Assembly: GCA_003116995.1 (NCBI GenBank)
Contig: BDSL01000095.1
Location: 358,064 to 422,063, forward strand
Reading direction: 5' to 3'
Length of the DNA stretch: 64,000 nucleotides
DNA from: Yamagishiella unicocca
Lineage: Eukaryota; Chlorophyta; Chlorophyceae; Chlamydomonadales; Volvocaceae
Each line of letters begins with the position of its first letter. Position 1 is the stretch's first letter. A model generated the notes under the pieces. The model was not told the origin of the DNA. It searched no databases and worked only from the letters and a program-made list of their open reading frames with translations. Of the stretch, positions 8,730 through 20,486 are shown piece by piece. Both the position numbers and the translations under genes were made by a program.

Positions 8730-11700
8730 ATGCCGGGTGCAGCGCTCGGTGCAATCGGAGAGACCACGACTCGCCCGCTACGCTTCTGCGCGCGTTTGTT
8801 AGGAAAAGCCGCCAGTTACATATTTACTGGAGTAGCACGGATGCTGCCAGCGTTGCACGCAAAGGCCCCGGTCCGGGGCCTTGGATGGGTGCATCGCGGC
8901 GTGCAGGCACGTGCCGTCTCAGCCATCGCAGCCTCTGCACCCCAAGTACACGAATTGACCCCTGACGTGGAGGCGCTCATACGGAGCATCCACGCCAATA
9001 AGACCAAAGCGGTGGTGTACGTCACTGGGGGCGCTGTTCAGGCAAGTGCACTGCCCCACGCGCGCGCGAAAGAATGCGCCAGCACGCAAAGCACATACAT
9101 CGGGATTTACTCTGTGTGGGGATATAAGGCCCGGACTCTGACGGGCGAAGATGGCTCTCTGTAGCCAGCATGGCCACTAACATCAAGGGGCTCCAGTGCC
9201 GGTGCACTTGTGGGGGCAAGCGAGCAGTCCGTCCCCTTTCGGGCTACCTGGCTCAGCCGTACCGTGCTTAGCCCTTGGCGGCAGGAGTGGCGACACACAC
9301 AAAGCTCTCTGCCCGCCCCACCGGTGCGACCCCCCCCAACCGGTTTTTATACACCCCCCCATCACATACACAGTCCATCTCGTGGCTTCTGTCCGTCCCT
9401 GGAGCCTCGGCCACTGTACTGGAGGCCTCAGTGCCGTACGCACGGGACAGCCTGCTGGACGTCCTGGGGAAGGTACGACAAGCGCGTCGCGCGCGGGACT
9501 CCGCCTGCGACGAAGCCCGCGCCCTGAAGTGACGGCACCGTAGCTGAACCGTACACAGCATACCGGTGTCCTGTTCAGGAAGGCCATTAGGGTTCCTGCA
9601 AAGTGCTGGTCGCTGCCACCCACCCATACGGGTAGATATGGCTGTGGCGGCAGCGTCACGGCACCTGTCGTACCGTGCTGTGGCGGCAGCGTCACGGCAC
9701 CTGTCGTACCGTGCCGTGCCGTGCAGGAGCCCGAGCACTACTGCAGCGGCGCCACCGCCGCAGCCATGGCGGAGGCGGCATATCGCCGCGCTGCCAACCT
9801 GTGCGCGTTCGGCAGCAACTTCGTGGGGCTGGGGGCCACCTGCTCCCTGGCCACGGTGCGTTGGTAGTTGGTTCGGTGGTGGTTTTTAAGTTTCGCGGTC
9901 AGTTGGGACGATGCTCTGGGGAGCAGGGAGGTGAGAGTCCAGGATGTCCTCCTCGGTCTGAACAAGTGGTGCCGAGAGCGGGGTTTGGGAGCTTTTGATG
10001 CGACTGGATTTGGCGCATGAACCCAGGGTTGTGGGCGGTTGGGAGGCGGACCCAAACTGACTCACCGACCCGTGGGTCACGGCTCGTACCCAGGTGGACA
10101 CCAAGCGCGGCGACCACCGTGCCTATGTGGCGGTCCACAGCGGGAGCGGCTCGCGCAGCGTCGCGCTGAAGATGGCCAAGGGCGAGCGCAGCCGGGTCGG
10201 CGAGGACGATCTGGTCAGCAGGCTGCTCGTCAAGGTGCGGTACAGATGTACAACACCGGGGGGGCCATCTTCGGCATCACCTCCAGCTCGGGCGCTTTCC
10301 ACTCCACTTCTCCATCGATCTTGCACCCGACCGCTGCGTTCTGTGGAGTTGGGGCTGCTGCTCGGCTCGTGTAGCACAGCGTGTTTAGGGTTCCGAGGCC
10401 GCTGATGTGACGTACCAAAGACGTATCCATGTAGATCAACGAGCCAATCTCATACGCATGCCCACCACCGACATGCAGCTTCTCGCGGAAGCTTCGGGAT
10501 GCGACACTTCGGCCTTTCAGCTGCCACTCATCCACCCACCATCCGCCGCCGCCGCCGGCGACGAGACCACGGCGGAAGCCGGGGGCGGGGGCTCCGCTGT
10601 TGCAGCCGGCGGGGCCGGGGCGGCGACTGCCGTACCGCCGCACGACGAGGTGCACGACACACAGGGCCCGGCTGGCGACCCCGTGCAGCGGCTGCTGCGC
10701 GGGGAGGTCCGCTGCGTGGAGTTCTGCGGCCCGGAGGTGGTGGTGGACGCGCCGCGCCGCGGCCGCGTGTATTTACCCGGGTCGTTCAACCCGTTGCACG
10801 AGGGTGAGGAGGGCGGCGGCGGAAAGGGGCTTCAGCGGGATGTCGCGACCCGCCGAAGGGCCGCTTCTCGGCTGCGTCCTCGTTGGCGCTAACTGCAACC
10901 CTGCCAAAAGAGTCAGATGCCCGACGCAGATCCTGAACCCGTTCCCATTCCCTGACCCGTCTCGCGTCTCTCTTTCCTCATTTGTCAAGATCGGGTTCCT
11001 CAATAATCATATACGCCCAATACTCCAGGTCACCGGAAACTGCTGGCGGCGGCGGTGGAGGCGTCGGCGGCGGCTGGCGGCCCTGCGGAGGGCGCCTTCG
11101 AGCTGACGGTGCAGAACGCAGACAAGGTGCGAACCGCTGACAGCAACCAACTGCAACCGCCCAACTTTGTCGTCGGCAGCGTCCCGCTCCTTGACCGCAA
11201 CCGCCACACCCATCGACCCGCAGGGCTTGCTGGCTGAGGAGGAGGTCCGTCGGCGCGTGGCGCAGTTCGAGGCGCTGGGGCTACCGGTGTTGGTGACTCG
11301 TGCGCCGCTCTTCACCGACAAGGCCGACCTGCTGCCTGCCAGCCGCTTTGTGGTGGGGTACGACACGGTGGTGCGCCTGGTGCTGCCAAAGTACTACGGC
11401 AATTCGTACACGCAGATGTTGCTCGACTTCTCCAGGTGAGGTTGTTGGGGTGAGCCGAGCGGAGCTGGATTGGGCTGGACTGGGTTGCGCGGAGGGGGCG
11501 TTGTGCCCATCGGTTGACGGGCAGCACGGGATGAGGGCCGATGAGGTGAGGATGTGTGCGGTCTTTGGCCACATGAACTTCTGGGCTCGGGGGGCTCTGC
11601 AAGGCAGTTTTCGGCCCTGCCGAACGCGAACGCGATTGGTCTATCCGCTCTACAGCGCCACCTCCTTGCCAATACTCGTCGAAGCAAACAAGCTACCAGA

Positions 11701-12082
11701 TATTATTTGTTGTTTTATTATGTTAGCTTGCGACGTAATTCCGCAAAGTTAGGTAGCTGCTTGCGCCTTGCTGCGCCTCCCTGTCGGCGAACGCTGTGGC
11801 AGCCTTCCAATCCGCTCCGGGACCGGACCGCATATTGCCCGGGGACGCGTCGCCAAATCCTTTGCCCCAACGCCACGTACCCCGCGCAGGTTGCGTCAGC
11901 AGCGTTGCAGTTTCTTGGTGGCTGGGCGCACGTGTGCGGCGAGCGGGCGCTTCATGTCACTAGCTGACGTGGACATGCCGCCCGAGCTAGCCGATTTGTT
12001 TCCCACCGCACTGCCGGAGGAGGCCTTTCGCATCGATATCTCGTCCACGGAGCTTCGCCGGCGACAGCAACAACAACGATAG
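8730..12082 (+). CDS. CinA-like domain fused to a nucleotidyltransferase (plant NMNAT-like family)
   Basis: Eight exons: 8730-9041, 9374-9472, 9727-9855, 10094-10234, 10479-10803, 11029-11126, 11224-11435, 11890-12082; 502 residues with every phase consistent. The start is the first in-frame ATG and opens an organelle-targeting-like N-terminus. Residues about 70-200 resemble the CinA/amidase family (AVVYVTGGAVQ, SWLLSVPGASATVLEASVPY). The second half has nucleotidyltransferase motifs PGSFNPLHEGH (about 327-337) and ISSTELR (489-495), which bind the nucleotide phosphates in adenylyltransferases. The two-domain order matches a plant protein family (Arabidopsis At2g01220, from memory). Cofactor or nucleotide metabolism is likely; the exact substrate is not known. 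Intron 1 starts with GC (CAG|GCAAGT). TGTAA at 12142-12146 is a plausible polyadenylation signal. Confidence 0.9.
9641..9712 (+). repeat. 36-bp tandem duplication in intron 2
   Basis: Two copies, starting at 9641 and 9677, of a unit beginning GCTGTGGCGGCAGCGTCACG, just before the exon 3 acceptor (exon starts 9727). Confidence 0.8.
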
Positions 12083-12141
12083 TCAGTTGACGCGGAGGTT
12101 CGGTCGGGTGCACGTAAACCGCATTTACGGTAGCACGGATA

Positions 12142-12146
12142 TGTAA
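12142..12146 (+). terminator. TGTAA polyadenylation signal
   Basis: TGTAA, the green-algal equivalent of AATAAA, 60 bases after the stop of the CinA-like/nucleotidyltransferase gene. Confidence 0.6.
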
Positions 12147-13099
12147 TCGTGCATTGCTAGCTAGCGCGGTCGTGGGAGTGCGCCTGGGTGCAGAGTTAGC
12201 CGCGTATGTGGGTGCGGATGTGCGTGCGTTTGATGGGACCAGGTGGGGACATGGAATGGCAAAGGCCGTTTGGCGGCGCCTCTCGCAGCTTGCATATTTT
12301 TTGTGATGCCAGTTAGGCCCCGCGCATACCTACTAATGTAGGAAGCTAATCCTTTGTGCCTATCACGTTAAGGGGCTGTGAAAGGGTAAGTAAAATTCTC
12401 TGCCCTGGTCTGGCAGGTCTGGAGCCACAGGCATGGTGCCGTACGCCATGGGATGAAATTTGGATTAACGGGAGAGGCATCCACGTTTTACGGTGCACTG
12501 TTGTGGCACATGTATAGAACCCTCCGCACAATTCCTCGGCGAGGAATTATTGGAAGGTAATGCCGTAATGAGGGTAGATTCGGGACTCGCGTAATGACGA
12601 TTTAGTTACCTTCATGGAGCTTCGTACTTCGGTAGCACGAGAGCCTCGAGCGGCAGAATTCACGAGGGATTACAACTGTGGCGAGTTATATATTGTATCA
12701 AGTCTACTTTCATTGCAATTGGTCCTTGCCGTATATAATAGCACAACCTCAACAACCACGGGCATTTCCTGTTGTATTGGCCTGCTGTAAATTTAAGAGC
12801 AAACATAACAACTATCGAGGAACTATTTATATTCTTGAACACTCTCGTAAGCTTTCGCAACCACAGCATCACAGCGGCTCTGGTCGGAGTAAATTTGTTG
12901 TGAATTTCTTTAACGTTGCGGTGAGCAGGCCATGCGCCACCTTGCAGCTGTAAGGATGCATCTTATGCGGCTGGTTTGGAAACTTGGGAAGTCTCCTTTC
13001 GTGTCACTTCTGGCGTCACCTCTGCCTATCGTTCCTTGCGTTGCAGGATTGTGTAGACAAGCAGGCAGAGGCGTCCGCTTGACCGCCCTCTAAGTAGCA
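12147..13099. other. Intergenic region
   Basis: No exon chain, RNA gene or strong repeat recognised. The stretch 12.66-12.95 kb is more AT-rich than the flanking genes. It contains the promoter of the 13100 gene, with no clear TATA box. Confidence 0.5.
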
Positions 13100-14597
13100 A
13101 TGTCAGGTGCGTTGTTCGGACGAGGGGTATGGGGCCGCGGGCTCACGCCACGTACCATTTACAATAGCTACAGTGCTAGCAGATATTTTGCAATTCAGTT
13201 TCGTGTCAAACATGCTTAGTATATATGATAGGCGGTGTTCAAAGCTGACTTTAGGTATTCCGAAAATGAAAAGCCACGACGGCTAGTCAAAATCCTACTG
13301 TGCGTGTTATAAACCTTTTGGAAAATGTACCTGCTAGCAACCGATTTAGCTGAACGTTGCAACTTACGGGTATCAGAGTCTAGAGCTACCATGACCGGTG
13401 GCAAGCAGCAAACTTAGCTGCCGGCCACGTGTCACGTCTCTCTGTTATGCACAATGGTAGCTGATATGCCAAATCCACGGCGTTCACGTATATATCGTTA
13501 AAAAATGGAATTTCTCCCTATTCCTCGGCTGGTAACCCGCCCACGGCAGGATATGATCCAAGCAAGGCCGTGCCAGGTGGGTTCCATGGGCTGTCAGCAT
13601 GCCCGTTGAGTTGCTGCGAGTTATTACATACGTGCCTGTTCTTACGGGACGGCCCGGTGCTCCGTGTGGCGGGGCAAACAGATTGTGCTCTGATTCCAGA
13701 CTCTGGCCCCGAACCCCATGGAATTGCCCCTGCCATCGCAACGAGACCCTGTGGCACTACCGGAGTGGTGTGGGTCGGCATCCCTCAGACCCAGTGTGCT
13801 TAATCTCATCGCTTGCTTGTGCAGGGTATCCTGCGGCAGGCCCCTACCCAGGAACATCTCAGAGCTACGGAGGCCCGCCTCCAGGCTATGGGCCTCCGCC
13901 CCCAGGGTATGGCGCCCCGCCTCCTGGGTATGGACCCCCTCCCCCGGGGTATGGGCCCCCGCCGCCAGGCTACCCGGGCTCAGGCTATGGGCCGCCACCT
14001 GGGGCCAGCGGCTTCAGCGCACCGCCAGGTATGTCGGCACAGCGACTTGGACCTTGGGGCCGATAAGCAATTGGAGACGGCCCCAACCTGCTCATAGTTG
14101 TCCCGTCGGGATTGAGAAAGAGGAAAGGAAGCGAATACAGTAAATACTACACGCGGCATTGTGCTCGCAAAGCATTTGCGCTGCATGTTTTGCCTACATG
14201 AGCCGTGGTATCCTGGGGATCTCGCGGATATGGCACCTGCTTGCAAACTCTCCTGTGAAGGCGTGTTACGGCACAGCTGATGGAATGCCACTGCGGAATG
14301 CAACGTCGTGCTCCTCTGCGTCCACTTATCCAATGCTGTCCTAGTGGTGATGTCCGCTTATCCGATGCTGCCCTAGTGGTGACCTAACGTCGCGGACCGC
14401 GCGGTCGCTTGAGCGCAGGGTACCCGGGCGCCTACCCTGCACCGCCCCCGGGAGCATACGCGCAGCCGGTGTACGTGCAGGGCCCGGGGCCGAACGGCCC
14501 CAGCCACCACCACCACCATGAAGACAACAGCGCGAAATGGTGCTGCGGTTTGGGTGCACTGGCGGCGTTGTGTTGCTGCTGCCTCATGATGGACTAG
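13100..14597 (+). CDS. Small PPGY-repeat protein with Cys-rich C-terminal (CYSTM-like) module
   Basis: Four exons: 13100-13106, 13550-13576, 13825-14028, 14419-14597; 138 residues, phases consistent. Exon 1 is only seven coding bases (ATGTCAG). The chain starts MSGYDPSKAVPG and then carries repeats of the PPPGYGPPPPGYG type, an AYPAPPPGAYAQP linker and a HHHHH run. It ends in WCCGLGALAALCCCCLMMD. That ending resembles the cysteine-rich transmembrane modules at the C-terminus of small stress-related plant and algal proteins with XYPP repeats; it would anchor or palmitoylate the protein at a membrane. The 5' micro-exon is inferred from phase and sense and should be checked with cDNA. Confidence 0.8.
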
Positions 14598-16081
14598 GGC
14601 GAGGAGATGGAAGATAGCCTGGCATGGGTCTGGTGCCGCTGGTGCTAGCGCGAGCCTGCGGGCGTGGTTTTTCAACGAGGAGGGGATGTCTGATCCTTGG
14701 CAGAGGCGCTTACGACTAAGCAACAAGGCTGCATTCCTCCGAACTTTACGCTGGTTATATTAGGCGGGCATGTATTGCTAGGCCTGGTGTCATTGGACGC
14801 ACGGAACAGGACGTGTTGCAAGTACAATTTGACGCGCATCCTTCCTTAGATCGTTTCTGGGGCTTTTCTTGTTTTGAAATTACGTTATATTACGTGTGCG
14901 AGCCGAACGGAGACGCTCGGCTTCAGGCGAGCTACCGTACCTTTATGACGGAGAGCCATGGGTGAAGGGACTCATCATCCGGTTACGTCCGGTTATCTTA
15001 GCGGAATCCCTCTAGCTACTTGTGTTGCTGGCCAGCTGGTGGACCGCCGAATGTGGTAAAATCGATTTGCATGCACGTTCGGTTGGCGTGGTGTTTTTCT
15101 TCTGACGACTATCGTTGGCGGATTGCGAAGATACCGTATGTTCGTTCGCTTCGTGCCACCATAGCCAGAACACATAGTGAATGCATGGTATAAACCATGC
15201 AGTCGGTTGACGGTTGAGGTGTACCATAACAAGCAGTAAATAGTGAGTTTCAATAGCCTCGTGTGTGGACGTCATGCGGTTTCGGAGCACGCCTAGTAGG
15301 GTGGGAGCCGCTAAAAATGCTAACCACCGTACGACAGCAACGCAAATTTAGCCGTGTCATTTAACAGACGATATGGATCGAGTACCTGTGAACCACCACC
15401 AAATTCATGGCCCGCATGTAGCGCCATGTAATAATCTAGGCTCAACTGATCGTATAGTCCACCAACTGCCGCAACATGCCATGATGCAGACCAACATGGC
15501 GTGACGCACACCTGTAGTCAATCTACGTGTGCAACCACACAGCACACCTGCGTTGACGATGTGTCGGAAGCGCCCATAACGCTTTGTGGAATGTCGACGC
15601 ACGCGATTTGCGCAGATGCTTCTTCGACGCCCCGACTCGCCAAATCCTTTCCCAGCTTCCGACGACGACTCAAACCGCTGCCTAACGCTACATTCGGCCG
15701 AGTTTCTACGTCTTGTGTATTTGCGTCCTCACTCCTCGCCTCGCGCCGCCTGGTAGCCCTCGCTGAAGCGCTGCTTGAGCTGCAAATAAAAACGCGGACG
15801 TAGGGCCACTAACGGTGGTCAGTCCCGATATTCCTGCTAATACATGCAGGGTCAGGTCAGTCGGCAGTAGGTCACCTCACTGGCCGGGTCGCTGACCTGC
15901 CTGCGCGCATCATACCCCCAGAAGCCACTTCTCACCACCGTGCCAACAACCCGTAAGCCCGGACCCAAACCCCTACCCGATAACTTGCACGTACGGCCAG
16001 TACGCATTTCTATCCTATCCTGCCCAGTACCGACCGACGGGTTGCCTCTCAACCCTGCCCCGCCCTGCCCTGCCCTGCAGC
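14598..16081. other. Intergenic region
   Basis: It lies between the convergent ends of the PPGY gene and the minus-strand LEA-like gene. I see only short open stretches with no family resemblance and no clear repeat. Confidence 0.5.
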
Positions 16082-17461
16082 CTAGCACCGCACCATTCGC
16101 GTCTCCTCATCAAGCCGCTCCTTGGCTTCGCGCAGCGTGTCCTGCAAATTGGGTTCACCCGCCCCCTCACCCGCCTCTGGGGCAGCGCCAAAAGAAGGCT
16201 GGTCCTGCTGCTGCTGCTGCTCGCCCGTGAGGCGGTCGTGGGCATCGTGATAGCCCTCTTCAAACCTCTTCTTAAGCTGCGCGGCCGGCGGGTAGAGGGA
16301 CATACCGGTGTGGCTGGCCAGGGTTGTGGGGGCAGCAATGGTGGTGCGATCGGAGCTGCCTCATGGGTGAGGGGCGCTCACTTGACATCGCTCGCGGCAC
16401 CCATCTGCCGGGGCCTTCGGCCATCCGGGACCGGTTGTCGGTTGCGCCGTGCAGCTGCGCCCATGCCAGCACTCCTGAAGCCCTTGCCAGCAATTTCAAC
16501 CGCCCCGCAAGCGTCGCACCGCCCACAACCCAGATCCTGCTACCGCACCTGCTCCGTCTCCTCGCTGAGGCGCTCCTGAGCGCCCCGCATGACCTCATCC
16601 AGGCCGCCCTCCTCCTCTCCGGCCAGCCCCTGCTGCGACCGCTCCTGCTCCGAGCCGGCGCCAAGCTCCCGCCTGATGTCCGGAGCTGTCGCGTTCATCC
16701 CAGCGGGTCCGTAGAGGCTGTCGGTGCTGCCGTCCAAAGCAGCAGTGGGCGCGGCTTCCGGAGGGGCGCTGCTGGAGCCCATTCCTCCGCCCGAGGCTGC
16801 GGTGTCCTGCGGCGTGGCGACAGGCGCGTATGGTGGAGTGGGTGAGAGGACTCCTGTAGGTCACCTTTCCTACCCACTGGAGGGAGGAAGAATGTGTGGC
16901 AGGGCGCCGCACTTGGACGCGGGTCGCGCACCTGATCATGGGCCTCGGAGGCTTCGTGACGAGCGCGCTCCTCCTGCAAACAGCAAAATGTAGGGATGTA
17001 GTGCTTTGTTGCGTGGAATGGGCTCCAGACCAAAAGGCAGAACCACCGCGTGATGCTCACTATCGCTCCTTTCAACAAGCCTGAACACAAACGGCGCCCC
17101 TGACCCAAATGCGCCCGGCCAGCCCTGGACAGCCGGGGAATAAGGAGATTTCGCGGCGTGGGCAGCGCTGTGAACTGAACCGGACTGCTTGACGGGACCC
17201 GGTGCGGTCTACGGGCGGGGCTTCGATCCGGCTCCCGACCATCAGAGGATAGGACCTCGCGGCGAGGCCCCTAACCTCTGCTGGCCTAAATGCCAGCACC
17301 TATGTCGGCGGTGGCACCGCTACCAATGCCGCAAAAGGAGGCAGCGGATTCCGGCGCGCGCCACACCGTACCTTGCGTTGCTGCAATCCATGCGCCTCGG
17401 TATGCAGGTAGTCCGCCACCTCCCCGAGCACGTTAGCTGCGGCGTCCAGCATACCAGCCAT
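16082..17461 (-). CDS. LEA-like hydrophilic helical protein
   Basis: Four exons on the minus strand: 17461-17372, 16973-16932, 16806-16549, 16276-16082; 194 residues, all phases consistent. The protein is strongly charged and low in hydrophobic residues. Two related helical segments close exons 3 and 4, DEVMRGAQERLSEETEQ and QDTLREAKERLDEETRM, which is typical of late-embryogenesis-abundant or similar stress proteins with repeated amphipathic 11-mers. A Q-run (QQQQQ) lies in exon 4. No catalytic motif is present. It is divergent from the similar gene at 17852. Assignment to a specific LEA group is not possible by eye. Confidence 0.75.
17018..17055 (+). repeat. Interspersed short repeat, diverged copy
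   Basis: GGGCTCCAGACCAAAAGGCA followed by GAACCACCGCG; a diverged core in the first intron of the minus-strand LEA-like gene. Confidence 0.6.
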
Positions 17462-17851
17462 TTTGCTTAAAATGTTATGTACCTGCGCCTTTTGCAGCGC
17501 CCTGTGTAAGGCCTTGACTCGTAAGTCGGCCGCTCAGTGAATGAGCACAGTGCTTGTGGGAAGTCCCAAGGGTCGATCTGGATCAATTGACTCTCGGCAA
17601 ACCTCAGTTGGCCAACGATTGCCTTAGTTTATCTGCCCTAAATATATTCTGTGCTGTTTTTATGCCAATACGCTACACACACTTTCGCACCGAGGGCCCC
17701 GTTCAGGCCTGTTCCCGCCCACATTACCGTACACTGAGGTCATCAGCTGCGGTGCCTCGGTCATCTTTTTGGCTATTTATTGGCCCTGGCCTCCCCCCAC
17801 AGCCCCATTACTGAGGAACCACCGCAAATAACCGACTAAACTACGATTGCA
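17462..17851. promoter_or_regulatory. Shared divergent promoter region of two LEA-like genes
   Basis: The 390 bases between the start codons at 17461 (-) and 17852 (+) must hold both 5' UTRs and promoters. A TATA-like TATTTAT at 17774-17780 could serve the plus-strand gene. No other element was recognised. Confidence 0.5.
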
Positions 17852-19667
17852 ATGTCTGACGACAGCATTCTGAACAAGCTAGCCGACGCCGCGGCCACCG
17901 CCGGCGACAAGATGAAGGAGACTTTTACCGGCAACCAAGAGACCGTAAGTTGGTGCGATCATGAGGAGACAACCAAGCAAGGACGCTTGTGTCCGCCAGG
18001 GCGTTGCAGATACGGTGTTTGGAACATGTCGGGACTAGGTTTCGCCTTGTTTCGCATCCAGAATACAACCATGTAGGACTGGAGGCGGCTACAAGGCATG
18101 AGTCCACGGTAGCAGCGTTTCCCAGCGGCTGTTTTAGAGCGTAACTTCCAGGCTCCGATCCCGCGTTCGTTGCCGGTATCGGAAGCCGCGTGCAGCTTCA
18201 GGGATGGCAAACCAGGCGGCCTCGCGTTTTCGTCCACCCCTACCCACCGCCTCTAACATGCGCCGCAAACTGCCTCCGTAAAGCCGCCAGACCCCAATGC
18301 CGACAAAAATCGTATAACCATCGCTACTGCCTGCCCAGTGCCTAATGCAATAACTTGACTGCCCGCCATCCCCATCCCGACCCTGGTCCCAGGAGCGCCG
18401 CGAGAAGGACCGTACACAGACGTCAGCCAGCGAGGACGCACATGACCTTGCCTCCACGATAGAGGACAAGACCAACCAGGCCATCGACAGGACCAAGGAG
18501 GTGTGTGCATGGATAGCACAAGCAGTACCGGTAGCAAATGTTACGGTAGCTAGCGTGGGTAGTAGTTAGCGATGCGTTCTTGATGTTACAGCGGGCTTTG
18601 GACCACAGTGGGTGGCTTAAAGTGGGTGGGTGGGTGTATGTTGAAGCTCACCTTGGGGTACTGAGTGCGCGATGACGGTAGTGAGGCTGACAGCAGGCGG
18701 CGGGGTGCGAGTGAAGACGCACCGAGCTGTCTTTGGGAGTAGGGGCGACGAGTGCGAAACGGAGGCCCGCGCCCAGGCGTATTTTGTCCTCACACCTACC
18801 TACCTTCCGTGTTAGTATATGGCTACGCGGCTATTGGCTGCCGTACCGGTACGACCGCACGCTGACGCGTCTGTCCCTTGACGGCCCGTGCTTACTTACT
18901 CGGGGTGCTGTGCGCGCTCAGGCCACCCAGGACGTGCCCGGCCGCGCCGACGCCGCCTACAAGGGCACCAAGGGCTTCATGGCGGACGAGAAGGAGAAGG
19001 TACGTACACCGCGGTCGCGCGTGAGGGGGGCGAGAATTGAGAATGGCGTGGGGTGGCTTGAATTAGCCATATTCTCGGAACTTTGACAGACGACGGTTTC
19101 CGAGTTGATCGTGCGTGGATGCACGAACGTCGTGGGAGCATGTACAACGTGGGAATATGTACGACGTGCGTGCGCGTACGACGTGGGAGCCGTCGCCTGT
19201 CGATTTATGTTCAGATGATGTGGGTATTGGCAAAAAGCTAAAGACACCATTCAACTGTTTTGCGGCAGAAACAGCAGCAGCCATCAGCGCCCCAGCAGGA
19301 GTTTTCGCTGTGGGCTTCCTTTCCTATCAGGAACCGACCACCCAGCATGATTGGCGCGCAACAATGCAGAGCACGCGCCTTCGTTCCGTCAGACCTCCTG
19401 GTCGACTTGCGCCACCATGGCGCCCTTAGTTCTTAGTTGGACGTGCCATGGCGCCTGACGTGTCTTCACCTCACCTCACCTCACCTCGCTGGCATGCAAC
19501 AGGTCGGAAACGCCGTGGAGGATTTCAAGGCGACGGCAGCCGAGAATGCGCCCAGCCGCGACAGACAGGATGCCCGCGCGGCACCGGAGGGCGGCGCCAA
19601 TGCGGGGTTCGAGGCGGCGCGAGGCATGGCGGAGAAGACCGAGGATGTGATGGGGTCTTCAGCGTAA
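17852..19667 (+). CDS. LEA-like hydrophilic protein
   Basis: Four exons: 17852-17944, 18393-18500, 18922-18999, 19503-19667; 147 residues, all phases consistent. It begins MSDDSILNKLADAAATAGDK and continues with Lys/Glu/Ala/Thr-rich helical segments such as DDLAS-type and DKTNQAIDRTKE stretches, then AYKGTKGFMADEKEK. The final exon has KATAAENAP and AARGMAEKTEDVMGSS. The pattern is that of group 3/4 LEA or related desiccation and stress proteins; no enzyme motif is visible. Gene size and exon number match the divergent neighbour at 16082-17461, suggesting a functional pair. Confidence 0.78.
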
Positions 19668-20486
19668 TTTTCGAGGTCTCGGCAAGGTGTTGTAGGATGT
19701 TGTTGCATTACATTGAGCCCTCCCTCCTACCTACCTTCAGGCTTGCTGGCTAGGTGACCGGTGGAAGGAAGCTGTTGAAGCTGCTGAGATATGGGGGAGC
19801 AAATGCGGTTAACTTGAGTGTGCCGTGGGGTGACGAAGCGACGGCAGTGCGAGGTTGGGGTTTAGCTGTACTGACCCGTGGGCCACTCACTGCTTGCCCG
19901 AGTCGCTGTTTCATGCGGCGTTCAACACGTTTCTGCCATGGATTGCCGTCCTATTTGGTTCCTTTGGGTGTGGACGTGGCCCTGATGGCTGCTATCCTTA
20001 ATGGGCAGCGGAGCGATGGTAACTGACAAGGAGTTGTACCAAAGCAGCAATCCTCTTCCAGATCTGTTTCAATCCAGAACTGCTAACTATACTGCGAAGC
20101 CTCGTGATGTGCTATCCGGTGTAGCCAATTGCTCACGCGCAAGAAGTTCATCCGTCAAGCGCGTTCATGGGCTCATCACGTACCACATAGCTTATGGCGA
20201 ATACAAATCACAATCTCTTTAGGTATTCGTCCGTGTTGCCTCGGCATAGTAGTCGTATCACACCTGCCTTACTGTTTTACTGAAGCATGACACAGTAGGA
20301 GAATGGAAGACTGCCGGTAGGCATTCAGCCCATCAGAAATGCCCACTATGTCATGGAACCGTGTGGAAGGCTTTGACGGGAACGAAGCACATCTCGGCTC
20401 GCACCTATCATCGGAGCCTAAGCCAGCTATGTCGCTGTTGTCAGAAAAGGATTACCAATACAGCGATTACTACAAGCCAAAGTCAG
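19668..20486. other. Intergenic region, probably including the unresolved 5' exon(s) of the K+ channel gene
   Basis: No complete exon chain found. The channel reading frame is open well upstream of 20487 but has no ATG there, so one or more initial exons are missing from my model and may lie here. Confidence 0.4.
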
